Below are positions 45,717 to 56,380 of a stretch of DNA of 64,000 nucleotides, one piece after another; position 1 is the stretch's first letter; every line of letters starts with the position of its first letter. The position numbers and the translations under genes were made by a program. Source of the stretch: Ectobius pallidus (taxonomy: Eukaryota > Arthropoda > Insecta > Blattodea > Ectobiidae); NCBI GenBank assembly GCA_964059195.1, contig CAXKWD010000005.1:39943825-40007824 (forward strand). The letters run 5' to 3'. Under the pieces are notes generated by a model. It was given only the letters and a program-made list of their open reading frames with translations, made no database searches and was not told the DNA's origin.

Positions 45717-47180
45717 ATATGGCTTTAAAGTACAATACATTAAATACAGGCGTACCGTACAAAACATTTATGAACATAATCTATTCCTGAAGATAGCATA
45801 AACACTCTGAACCTAAAATGTATTATTACAGTGCTAGCTTATATGATGTGCTACAAAAATTCACGTAATACAATGCCGCAGAGGAATAACACATAATTAT
45901 ATTTTATTTTATAATGAATTTTGGTCCTACTTCATGCGCAAAGGCCTACCCTATATTAGACACATTCTCAAGTGTCAACAATTCAAGCACAGTTAACTAT
46001 TATCATAATGATCAAAATGGATTTTACTTCGACAAATTTTAAAACTATACAATCCTTGACTAATTATCTCATTATTCCCTATCCAGAATGTGCAGGTAAA
46101 ATAACAATAATGAATTCGACTCGAAAATTAAAAGCCGAGTTTTGAACCGAAACAAAGTTTTCAGGACTCCTGCCTGATTCCCCCAAGAAACACATTTTTT
46201 TTAAATAAAGGCCTTTGAATGTCTGGGTATGAAGATACATTTCTTAAAAATATATATTTTTTTGTCTTGTACTTTATTGTCGGTAACATTATACAGATTA
46301 TTATCAAACTTCCCAGATTCCATACTATTCTAGCATCAACAGTGTAGAAAATTAATAATTTTGACACCAAGGTGCACGTTTTATAGGCTATATGAGAGAA
46401 AAACTAGTAGAATTATATAAATAACCTTCCTAGTATCACTGGGGTCATACCACCAATGCATCCCGTGTAAATTACTTCGAGTCTTTATAATCCCTGTGTA
46501 CTCATTGTAGCAAAAGTAACCTGGTAGTAGGAAGGTTAAAGGAGACTTGTTAGCACGTTATTATTGACGCTTTCTAAGTGCCGTAGAATTCTGAATCTTG
46601 GATATAAATGTCCATTACTACTGGGAACATTTACAAAACAAAACAAACAAAAATTAAATTGTGCCCTAAAATTGGAAATATTCTCCTCTGCCCTTCGTTA
46701 ATTCCCTTATTCTCAGTTTTTCCTTTATATCATGTGACTATATTCTCCGCTCCGCTCTACTAAAATAGAGATGTGTGCTGTCAAAGACATGATGACAGAA
46801 AGGAATAAAACAGCAACATTTTAAAGTCTTGGAAATTTTTGCTTGTACGACAAGAGCTGTCCGCAAGCAGAAAAGTGTAATTTGCAGGGCTGGATGTGAA
46901 AACGGTCAAAGGATGAATCTGCTGAGTAGAATATGGTAGGGGAATTGTAAGGCTTAATTAAAAACGGCAGGAAAATGCTGCAGGACTAGCCTAAATCAGG
47001 CGGTGTCCTCTAACTGCTAGTATGCATCGTTCATAGTAATCATAGTAGCCCCACAGTACAGGAACATGACGAAACATTAATAACCTACTCAGACAGATGA
47101 TTATTTATGCGATGAATATCTGCTTCATTTTTGAGATCCATAGAAAACTTAAAATATTTTGCAGAATAGTTTTGTATATT
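45717..47180. other. Intergenic DNA, nothing recognised
   Basis: ORFs of 69 and 83 codons lack domains. No repeat boundary was identified. Confidence 0.5.
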
Positions 47181-48228
47181 GTACTAGCGTCGCCCGGGTT
47201 TTGTTTTGTGCGTGTAATTCAAAATTCAATTATGGAGGACTTTGATTTCCAAGTTGTAAGTTCTTATATTGTATATAGGGATTTAGAGTTTGAAACGACT
47301 TATCACACTCAAACTATTTTCTCAGAAAACGCTAGAATTGGCTTTTAACGCTTATACATGACTTATAATTTTTCAACCCATTGCTTTTACATTCCATGCC
47401 TGGTAGGGGTTTATATAAAAAGAAACAGTAATTCCGGTAACATAACATTTTACTGTCTTGACGGAATATCTTATTTCCCACCATGCTGCTGTACAACCGT
47501 TTTGGGGCTAAAAGAAGAAATCAATATCACTTTCACACAATCTTCTCAAAAAATCTGAGACACAATAATTTACTACGCACATAACTAAAAATGGTCCATC
47601 CTATTTTTACCTCTTTTTAAATGCTTAATAAACATCCCTATTTCTCAACAAAGCCTATATAGGGAGGAATAACTTATCAGTGGATAGAATTATTTACAGA
47701 CTTCTGATTTAGCATACTCGCTACCCATCGTTGACATGAACTCAGGCTGAGACAACTGAAACCGCTCTTCCTACGATACCCTGTTATTCTAATTCAAAAT
47801 GTGATGTGAGAAAATGATATTCTCCATGCCTGGTGTAGAGAAAGCTATCTTATGCATCACATCCTATATTTATTTTCTTACTCGGACATTACTGATTTAC
47901 AAAAATGAATTGTATTGATAGCCCCTCTAATTATAATTATTTGCCAAAGCTAGTAAAATGTAACTGCCAAATCCCTATGTGAACACTGCAAACAATATTG
48001 TTATCATGAGATTGTCATGAGAACTGAATTGCATTTGCTGAATTCAGTGCAATATTTATATATAACATTTAGGCGCTTAACTTACTTTCTTTCTACTGGT
48101 CAAATAGAGGATTTCAATAGTTTTAAACCTTCTCCGGACAACGCGGAACATTTTAAAAAAACCGCACGTAAATCGGTCCAATGGTTTTTTAGTCTATAAA
48201 GACACACATATAACATATGTAACATATA
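47181..48228 (+). mobile_element. Dispersed 'TACTAGCGTCGCCCGGG' repeat, split by Ginger-like element
   Basis: Starts TACTAGCGTCGCCCGGGTTT, related to the heads at 3483 and 63863. It ends with CACGTAAATCGGTCCAATGG, TTTTTTAGTCTATAAAGACA and an ACATATA-rich tail. That tail continues at 50851-50910 on the other side of the Ginger-like insertion. Short ORFs inside (47097, 47358, 48017) are accidental. Nonautonomous; probably LINE-mobilised. Confidence 0.6.
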
Positions 48229-48500
48229 TGTTACCGTTAAAGTATATAATGCAGTTATTTTATAGAATATCTAGTTATTCCATGAAATAACTGATCGTGT
48301 CCGTTAAAGTGTGTAATATGTTAATAATTTGACACTTTAACTAGTTATTCTATGAAATAACTAGGTATTCTATAAATTAACTAACGAGAAACAGTTAAAG
48401 TGTAAAATAAACAATTTATCTAAAATGAAATAACTAGGTATTCTATGAATAAACTAATGATAGACAATTAAAATGAAAAAGAAGCAATTTATCTAATTTA
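48229..48500. repeat. Ginger-like left TIR and subterminal palindromes
   Basis: The TIR is followed by repeated near-palindromes such as AGTTATTCCATGAAATAACT, AGTTATTCTATGAAATAACT and AGGTATTCTATGAATAAACT. GTTAAAGTGT words also recur. This is the downstream (3') side of the transposase gene. Confidence 0.85.
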
Positions 48501-48540
48501 TGCAGCGTATAAATGGTATTTATGGAAACATACCATAAAA

Positions 48541-50275
48541 TCATTTGTTACAACAAGGATTACTAAAATGACACTTGGAATTACAAAGAACATTATTTCT
48601 AAAACAAAAACATTTTTTGTTGACACACTGGGTTTTACACGAACATTTTTTAAATCCCTGACCAGTACCTAAACTTTGAGCTGTAGCAACCGACCGGAGC
48701 GATATTTCTACATCCGGTACTTCTTCGATTTTAATTAATTTTTGTTCGCAGACACTGAACTGGGATCGGGAATATAATTGTTTTATGCGGCCGTTTCTTG
48801 TGCCCAATTGGAAAAATCCTTCTTCGGTTATTTTTATGATGTTAGCTAAAATAGATTTGGTATCACCTTTTCCTCTGTCAACTTCAGGCACTGGGATACG
48901 GACGGTAAACCCCACAGAGGCTTCACAATGAGATTTATCCGACATTAATTTCATCTTTTTCGCTTGAATTTCTAAACATATTTTAGACTTTTCTCTTTCT
49001 CTTTGAACATTAAGTTCATTAAAACACAATTTGCAGATTTTCTGCTCAACTTCATCTTCTGAAACATAATCTTCCGAACATGATATATGGACAGGCTCCA
49101 AACATTTGAAGCAAACTATATCTTCACTGCATTCTTTTAAACAGACAACACATACTTTCGTAATGGGATTATTTAATACTGTTTGTTCAACTACTTTTTC
49201 ATTATCAGGTTGAGAAGAAACATTCATTGCAGTCAAAGTATTTTGTAATTGATCTTCGTCGACCAACGAATTAAGTGCTTCCTTCGGAATGGCAGTTGTT
49301 GACAGTCCAACTCTAGCTGCGCAACCAAACATAGCCTCGTAGGGGGACCTTTTAATACCAGAATGGAACGCTCTGTTCTTCATAAACTGGATAAATTTTA
49401 ACCCGTTACTCCACGAAGTTGACTGGTTGTCTTGCATCCAAGTCGTCAACATATTTTCTATGTCCTGATTGGCTCTCTCAACACTGCCTTGGCTTTGGCT
49501 ATGTCTTGGTTTGCCATGCACGATCTTAAGCTCTGGCCAAGTTACTTTTAAGTCATCAATACGTTTGTTACAAAATTCTCTTCCATTGTCCGACTGCAAT
49601 ATAACTTACATGGGGCTCCAAACAACAGGAATATATCAAGCAACTGTCCTGCAACTTTTTCTGCTCTCTTTGTTTGAAGAGGTCTTAAAGCCACAAACTT
49701 TGTAAGGTGATCCTGATAAACTAAAATAAATTTATAGTTTCCATCAGGTTGTGATTGAAAATCTATGAGGTCAACCTGACATCTTGAATTCATATGTGAA
49801 AAAATCATGGGCTTAACAACAACACCTTTTCTGCCCGCTTTGCGTTTTTGTTGACAAGATTCACAAAAATTCAGGAAAATCTTAATATCATTTTGCGTAA
49901 CATTTTTGTAACGACGATTAAGTTCTTTTTTCATTCGGTCTCTACCACCGTGCCCAATAGATAAATGAGTTTCGTACAAAATGTCAAACAAAGAATCACT
50001 TGAGCAATAAAACATTACATCTGGTGTTGCATTTGTTACTGGGACTATTAATTTTTCTACTCCTTGAACTTCAAGGACATCGTAATGTTGAAGTAACCAA
50101 TAATCACGTGGCACTTTCTTATCTGATGTTTTAGATTTCTTTACATCAGCTATCAAACTTAATAATTTTTCACGGGTGAGCAAAGAACTGTTCTCTTTCA
50201 CATCACGCTTATTTAGTAAAGATTCAAACTTTTCTTTCATTGCAGCTTTTTTTCGTTATCACTTAAAGAATTCAT
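48541..50275 (-). pseudogene. Ginger-like integrase/transposase, frameshifted
   Basis: Two overlapping minus-strand frames make one protein of about 570 aa. Frame 1 (50240-49548): an N-terminal region, then an HHCC zinc-binding domain (HLSIGHGGRDRM...CESCQQKRK) and the first catalytic Asp (CQVDLIDF). Frame 2 (49599-48541): second Asp (QSDNGREF), catalytic Glu (SQSQGSVERANQDI), a PHD-like C4HC3 finger (CVVC...CFKC...HISC...CKLC) and a Cys-rich tail (CSCKTQCVNKKCFCF). A small indel near 49595 breaks the frame between the first and second Asp. The likely start ATG at 50275 (MNSLSDNEKK) is separated from frame 1 by a one-base shift at a run of seven A. All catalytic residues remain, so inactivation, or sequencing error, is recent. 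The plus-strand ORF at 49469 is a shadow. Confidence 0.88.
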
Positions 50276-50689
50276 TGTTCAAGGCAATTTAAGGTCTTAA
50301 AAATAATTGCACTTTAACGTAAGCAAAAAATAAACGTATCTCAATACCTGATACGTGAGAACAGTATTTGACGAACAGCAGCCGGCACTGTACGTGCAAG
50401 CAATCAATTAACCGGAATGAACTGGCGCCAACACGCTAAACAAATTCTCTCCCTATGGCCTGGAATAGTTCATAAATGCAGTAGGGGTGGAAGGTAAATG
50501 TATTTGTCGTTGGCATTTTGAGAGTATGGCGAAAAAGTATTCTCGTTGTTTTATGCTTTGGTATTATTGCCGTCCTTCAAAAATTATTTTTATTTGAAAT
50601 CGAAATTAACGTTTTTTCCCCGCTACTTTCCATATTGTTAAACGAAACGTAAATGTACCTTATACTTAAAAGCGAGATATATGATATAG

Positions 50690-50850
50690 ATTATTTTACA
50701 CTTTAAAGGGCTGCAGATCGTTATTCTATGAAATAACTAGTTAAACCATGAAATACAAGAGAGTTTTACACTTTAACGGACACGATCATTTATTTCATGG
50801 AATAACTAGGTATTCTATAAAATAACGGATTTCATACTTTAACGGTAACA
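50690..50850. repeat. Ginger-like right TIR and subterminal palindromes
   Basis: Inverse counterpart of the left end. It holds TATTCTATGAAATAACTAGT, TTATTTCATGGAATAACTAG and three ACTTTAA words. It lies upstream of the transposase start and so probably also contains its promoter. Confidence 0.85.
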
Positions 50851-50910
50851 TCTATAACATATATATAACATATAACATATATATATATATACTGTATATG
50901 TAGCTTGGAT
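50851..50910. repeat. TATAACATA-type AT-rich repeat
   Basis: Continuation of the AT-rich tail into which the Ginger-like element inserted. Confidence 0.8.
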
Positions 50911-52814
50911 AAAAATTAACGGCAAGACATACAAAATCGTGTTGAATTATCGATATTCAAATCGCTTTGGCCAGATTTTTCTTGGATATCCAGCATACCA
51001 CGGAGCAACTTGGTGGCAGATTAATCTTGTCTAATCTTGCTGATCAACCTCGCTGAAAGTCTTCCAACTCATAGACTGCAAACATCATACTAGGCATACT
51101 TTGTAGTGATTTGTGTCTGGATCCTCAGCTGTATATTGTACAGTGCTGTGTATAGATGGAGTTATATATTAATGTGTCCATTTATCGTCATTACAGTGAA
51201 TTATGAGCATGCTTTATTAGTTTCATTAGCAGGACGTTCAAATTAATTGATGAAGTAAATATTTTTTCGTTCAAAATTACACAGTAGTAGGCTACATTAA
51301 ACGGGCGTTAAACGTATAAGCGAAAATTTTATGTTCCAACATTCAAAGTTATAAAAATGAGCAGTTCCATGGATTGAACATGATTCTTGACATAAATGCT
51401 TCCATTATTTGAGACTAACCTTACTGTAATGAAAACATATCCTTATCATTAGAAAAGCGCAGCTCAACAGTAGCCTACTTACCGTCATAACATTTAGGCT
51501 ACTGGTATTGGAGTACTTATTTGTAGAATGCTAGGACGTAAAACACACATATAATTTGATAACGATAGGAAACTACCAACACACGCGAAGCGATCTGTTC
51601 CGAAACACGTTTCGCAGTAGGCAGGCCGGTTTAACATGCTTTGGTAGCGCTACGCTAGGAGACTCGTGGCCGAAAACGAGCCGCGCCATTGTACCTGCAC
51701 TCTTCTAACGGCCGCTGTTGGGTTAATTGTTAATGGAAATGGGTATTTTAAGGTATGAAATTAAAGCTTAAGAAACGTACTTTATTTTTTATTTGAGAAA
51801 AAATTACGAATTCTCATTTTCTGAAAAACTGTGATAAAAATAAAAGCGAAAATAAAAACATGTTTTATCATTTTTAACTTTTTAAAGGGTTTCCACTGTA
51901 CTTATCTAAAATATCATTGCAGTATCTTATACCACTTATATTTACCTTTAATAAAAAAAAAGAACATTGAAATCGGATCATGGGGATAGGAGCTAGAGGC
52001 GATTTAGTGAGTGAGTGCAGCCGCCATTTTGAACCCCCTCTCCCCCCTACGCCGCAAAATTTGCGTTGGGGCTCCTTCCAAAAATACTACACAGGGGTCA
52101 AGGAAGATGTGTGTGAAGTGGGACCTTTTAAAGTAAAAATGCATAGTTCAGACCCTTAACCACCAGACTAATTCTTCTTAATCTGGTATCTAGGAGTTAT
52201 TTCTGGGGATGGGCTTCTTTGTACAATTTTTCTTTGTGAGACTTTTGTTTCCTTTGGTTTTCCCTTTCTTTATATTTAAATTTATGTGTATTATACTCTC
52301 TTAGCAACGCCGAGATCAAAATACGTGAGTCTACTAAACGAAAAATTAATACAACAACTGCTTGAGACATCAGAGAAAAATAAAACTGAACTCTTTACAG
52401 CAAAACAGTTTCGAGTCTTCATTTTCTTCCTTAGTCAGATAAATCACCATTATCAGTTCTCATTTTTATTAACATATTACGAGCTGAAATATGATTTTAA
52501 TTTTGCCACTGCAGTCTTTGAGTTTCATGTTGCTTATCTTGTTACGTCCTCGGGTGTTCTTTGCTAATGATTTATGTTTAATTAAAAATGTTATGCAGAA
52601 AAAAGCATTCACCACAAACGTTTCTTTTTAAGAATCAGCCCTGTTATTTCAGGGAATGCAGTAAGATACCAGTAAATACAACAAGTCTGTAGTTGTTTCC
52701 CTGAACAATATAACAACTAAAACTTCAAGCAGGATTCAACTTCCATAGTTGATACAATTTCTTCGAAGGTATTAAATACCAGAGGGGTACTTCCTGAGGT
52801 TACTTGATGAACGG
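50911..52814. other. Intergenic DNA, nothing recognised
   Basis: A GC-richer patch at about 51590-51720 and a CCGCCATTTTGAACCCCCTC patch near 52020 could be old repeats. A 93-codon ORF at 52286 (TPRSKYVSLLNEKLIQQLLE) is unrecognised. Confidence 0.45.
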
Positions 52815-53180
52815 AAAAACGTCAATCCGTCTCTCCAATATCTCGAATAGGCTAGGGTTTATCAGAGTTTCATGAAACCTAGTATACACAGCTATAAGTC
52901 CATAGGAAGAATCTTATTGATTTTGGACCAAATCGGTTGACCTTTACCGGAATAACGACCAATTAACAGTTACATGCTTTTAAATAGCAAATTTGCATCA
53001 ATCGATAGAACTGAATGAGCCTATGATGTTGAGAAGTAAAGACAAGCGACTGGTATTTATACGCCTGCAGATGTTTTGACAAAAAAACAACAAATTCCTT
53101 ACGTCAATACAATTCCTTTAAATTCTGTTAATATTCTGTTTATCCTACTTATTCCTTCACGTATGCTGATCAAACTTGAG
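52815..53180 (+). repeat. Dispersed repeat, copy 2 (unclassified)
   Basis: Same-orientation relative of 30945-31310. Shared words include AAGTCCATAGGAA, CCAATTAACAGT, ATAGAACTGAAT, GCAGATGTTTTGACA and TATGCTGATCAA. No ORF. Confidence 0.6.
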
Positions 53181-54120
53181 GTAACCTACATAGCTGTAAA
53201 GTATAAAATTTATATTTAGTTGGACATTTATCCATGGAATAAGTTAATCATAGGCCAACATACAAAATAATGCTTACAAAATAAGTGGCAAGCCCGACTC
53301 CATTCATACTTCGATAGTTCTCTAGAAAATAACTCATCAACGTTTTCACTGCTATTAACGATAGACGTACATTTGCCTTACTGCAAAAATTGCACAAAGG
53401 CCGACAAATAAGCTTAATAGATTATCATTTTACCTTAGAATATTAAGGATTTTTCCACGTATTGAAATTCTCATCCATGGAAAACAGATACTACATTAAA
53501 ATTTTCCTGCTTGATTTCAAATTTAATCCATTAATGACTTTAATTAATGAATGCTTATACCAAAATATAATCACAGCTTTGAAAAACTCTATTAGGCCTA
53601 AATATTTGATATTCAATAAATTATTAGATTCATTAGTTAACTAACACAGAAATTATGAGATACTGCATTTTGTAATAACCTTAAAAATTATTGGCCTGCT
53701 AGTGGGGAAAAATGAAGGAAAGGACTGATTACGTACAATGTAGGCCTGTTGACTTATACGTATTAAGACATATTCTTAAACTTAAACTTAATGACTTCTT
53801 TTACGACAAACTAACCGATTTATTCCACGCCGACAGAAGAAAACTTAGTTGTTACTGAATTACTTCTTAAAAACAAAACACCATATGTTCTTTCGTTGAG
53901 AATCTCAATTAAAAAAATTTATTACCATCCATTAAACAGTTTTGCAAACAGAGTGTTAGAAATGTATCAAGTTAAAGGGATAATAAGGAATGAGATTGAA
54001 GATACTGTTTTGGGAAAAATGTAGTATCATGCTTTGTGTTGATCCCAATATTAAAAGCGTCTTATCGTTACGGACATCCTCACTATCATTATTGCTTCGG
54101 CTGATACGTTCTAATTACTG
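53181..54120. other. AT-rich gap, nothing recognised
   Basis: A 60-codon ORF at 53462 (NPLMTLINECLYQNIITALK) is unrecognised. No repeat boundary was seen. Confidence 0.45.
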
Positions 54121-54386
54121 ATGATGAGGCCCGAAGGCAGATCCAGACTCAAGACGAAGCCGTGGGGTGATGGCCACGATTCGTCCGAGGTGATTCAGGC
54201 AAGGATGATACCGCGGAGATTTGCCAATGCCTCTCGCGGGATGGGAATGAAAGGACACAACACAACACCCACACCAGTCCTGAACCCAGGAAGGAAATTT
54301 TCCACAAATGAAAAATCCCCGGCCGGGAATCGAACCCGGGCCCCCAGGGTGGAAGGTAGTTACGCTACCAACTCACCCACGGCGGC
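54121..54386 (-). mobile_element. tRNA-derived SINE, minus strand
   Basis: From 54386 on the minus strand: GCCGCCGTGGGTGAGTTGGT (contains an A-box-like TGAGTTGGTAGCG), then a B-box-like GGGTTCGATTCCCGG about 35 nt later, then a GC-rich body reaching GGGCCTCATCATCAG near 54121. Unlike its AT-rich surroundings it is GC-rich. Box spacing and head length fit a tRNA-headed SINE. The 108-codon plus-strand ORF over it is accidental. Confidence 0.8.
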
Positions 54387-54617
54387 AGTAATTACTGCTG
54401 ACACAAAAAAAGAATGCCGGTATTTTTATTCGAAAAAAAAATACTAGACATACTCTTAACTAGTTTATAAATCCAGAACATAGAATGTCTTAAGCATCGG
54501 GAGAAACAGTTTGATTGTTCTTAACGTGCAGATAAACTAGATCAAAGTTTGGAATCATTTATAACTCGATCGGTAAGACCTGAGCCAAACAAACGGCTGC
54601 GCAGTAGTCAACGATGA

Positions 54618-54618
54618 T

Positions 54619-54700
<82 letters not shown>
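54618..54700. repeat. (AAT)n microsatellite, about 27 units
   Basis: Uninterrupted AAT units. Read on the minus strand they form the ATT-repeat tail of the LINE at 54700-55370. The poly-Ile ORF on the minus strand is an artefact of this repeat. Confidence 0.95.
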
Positions 54701-54703
<3 letters not shown>

Positions 54704-55370
54704 TTTTATTGTCGTTAAGCCAGAAGCAATAGACAAAGTCAAAGTACAAGAATATACAACAAATGCACTAAGTGAAGAAATCATGATAAATTATAAAAGA
54801 TTTACATTAGAAATGCCCTAAACATGTAAACAAGACCAAACATCCCAACACATGCTATTATAATATCAATAGAAAATTACAAAAATATCCAAAAAGAAAA
54901 TAACATTAATGAACAGTAGTTTATAATGTACTGATATTAATTTAACATAAGCAAGTTTACAATACAGAAAGTGTGACATCACATTATGGGAAATAAGAAT
55001 AGAGATATCTGTGATAGGAAATTAGAACTTTATATGTAATAGGAAATTAGAACTTTAGTCTACTGTCAATGTTGTGTCAAGAAAATCTTGCAACGAATAA
55101 AAAGGTGTTGTAATCAGCAAGTTATATAATGCTTTTTTAAAAAGAATTTAACGGTTTATTTGTTAAAGTTAATGGTAGTTTATTATATAATTTTAAACCT
55201 AAAATTTCATAGCTATTTGCAGATTTCGATAATCGATAGTGGGGAAAGTTTATGCATAAACTGCTTCTAGTGTTGTAGGAGTGGATATCATGTCTGTGCT
55301 GAAAATTATCTAAATTATTTTTTATATAAATTAGAACTGTATATATGTAAAGATTAACGACTGTCATAAT
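54700..55370 (-). pseudogene. LINE ORF2 C-terminus, 3' UTR and tail
   Basis: Minus-strand frame 55367-55137: HRHDIHSYNTRSSLCINFPH, YRLSKSANSYEILGLKLYNK, LPLTLTNKPLNSF. This is the 'H.YNTR....l..P..r....s....G.klYN.LP..i' end of a Jockey/CR1-type ORF2. About 430 bp of 3' UTR leads to the (AAT)n tail at 54618-54700. Strongly 5'-truncated; no RT catalytic motif. Confidence 0.82.
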
Positions 55371-55756
55371 CTAGACCTAACACCTAATCTAATCTAACAC
55401 CTAACATCAAATCTAGACCTTCCTGACCTTCATAACACGTGATGTTCTTTGCTAGTTCATACTGTACAGACCGTGTAAAAACATCTTAGTTAGCATCACT
55501 GCATTCAATAGTGAATGCCCAACAGCGATATTCTGTGAGTTACATACCATTACTTAAATAATATTTCATAACTAAAAAAAAAACAAATACTTTATTCACT
55601 TTATTTTTGTTTTCAGTAGTTACGGGCTATTATGAACCGCATAGTTTGGAATGAATAATACAGTATATGCATTCTCTTCTGCCCTTACGCCATTGCTACC
55701 GGTGGACGATAAGCTATCTGCGCGTGTTTGGCTCAGGTCTTACGGATCGAGTTATA

Positions 55757-55922
55757 CTTGATATGTTAGGGCGAAAACTAAATTGTATTATCATTTAATC
55801 GCTTCTTGTCGTTGCATCATCAGGTTCAACCTCAAGGTCATTATCGTTATCTTCCTTAGCCATAACCGGAACTCATTTATAGTTAAGGAGAACTGTGGAG
55901 ACCAATGATCTAAGTTATGTAG
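55757..55922. other. Short gap before the RS exon
   Basis: Unique-looking sequence. It ends in a splice-acceptor-like GTTATGTAG directly before the Arg/Ser-rich frame. Confidence 0.4.
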
Positions 55923-56180
55923 GATGATATTGAGTTAACTATCTCACGGGAATTGGAACGCTATTTGTACAAACGTCTCAAAAGAGGAAGGCGAACCCGT
56001 TCCAGAAGTCGCAGTCGTGACCGAGATTGTGACAGATTTGCTAGCTATCGTCGTTCAAAGTCTCGCTCACGTTCACGTCATAGTGAACGTTGTGACAAAG
56101 ACAGAGATCGTAGTAAGAACAATGGTAATGAAAGAGGCCATTCCGACAAGGATAGGGAAGGTCATTCTGGAAGGTATTAA
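55923..56180 (+). CDS. Arg/Ser-rich terminal exon (SR-type protein)
   Basis: An open frame of 85 codons from 55923 to the TAA at 56178-56180. It begins DDIELTISRELERYLYKRLK and continues RGRRTRSRSRSRDRD, KSRSRSRH and RDRSKNN, ending in GHSGRY. Dense RS/RD dipeptides mark an RS domain as found in splicing factors of nuclear speckles. There is no ATG at the front, and a TAG sits at 55920-55922. The piece therefore looks like the last exon of a gene whose 5' part is upstream or outside the window, with an acceptor AG at 55922. An AATAAA follows at 56352. It could also be a retrocopy fragment. The parent gene was not identified. Confidence 0.6.
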   Translation, partial: DDIELTISRELERYLYKRLKRGRRTRSRSRSRDRDCDRFASYRRSKSRSRSRHSERCDKDRDRSKNNGNERGHSDKDREGHSGRY

Positions 56181-56351
56181 ATAGGTTTCGCATGTACCCA
56201 TTTGGAAAATTGAATGCTATATTAATTCAGTGTTTAATGTTTTAAAGTAATATCGAGTTCATTACACATTTACATTTTATGACAGGCCTATTTACAGACA
56301 TTCTTTGTAACTTAAGTATAACAAGTTAAATGTAAGAAGTTGGACTGCTAT

Positions 56352-56357
56352 AATAAA
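56352..56357 (+). terminator. Poly(A) signal AATAAA
   Basis: AATAAA 172 bases after the stop of the Arg/Ser-rich exon, the right position for a short 3' UTR. Confidence 0.5.
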
Positions 56358-56380
56358 TCATATAACATAAAATTACGGTC

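Larger units (their letters stand above)
48229..50850 (-). mobile_element. Ginger-like DNA transposon
   Basis: A 2622-bp unit whose ends are inverse copies for roughly 85 bp: TGTTACCGTTAAAGTAT at 48229 and its inverse ending at 50850, with GTCCGTTAAAGTGT as a second shared block. Flanking 4-mers are TATA and TCTA, an imperfect 4-bp duplication. The unit encodes, on the minus strand, a retrovirus-like integrase with a PHD-like finger. TIRs beginning TGT, a 4-bp TSD and such an integrase define Ginger transposons, which are related to retrotransposon integrases and to vertebrate KRBA2/SCAND3. It inserted into the AT-rich tail of the repeat at 47181. Confidence 0.85.
54560..55756. mobile_element. 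TIR element carrying a LINE insertion
   Basis: Left TATAACTCGATCGGTAAGAC then CTGAGCCAAACA (54560-54591) is matched by the inverse sequence TGTTTGGCTCAGGTCTTACG then GATCGAGTTATA (55725-55756), with one mismatch in 32. Each end has TATA outermost, so a TA duplication is possible. The interior contains a minus-strand LINE 3' end with a long (AAT)n tail. No transposase was recognised. Confidence 0.7.

Noticed and set aside
49469..49705. 78-codon plus-strand ORF
   Set aside because: Antisense to the Ginger-like integrase gene.
54121..54447. 108-codon plus-strand ORF
   Set aside because: It lies antisense over a tRNA-headed SINE with clear A and B boxes.
54555..54749. 64-codon minus-strand ORF rich in isoleucine
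   Set aside because: It is simply the (AAT)n microsatellite translated.
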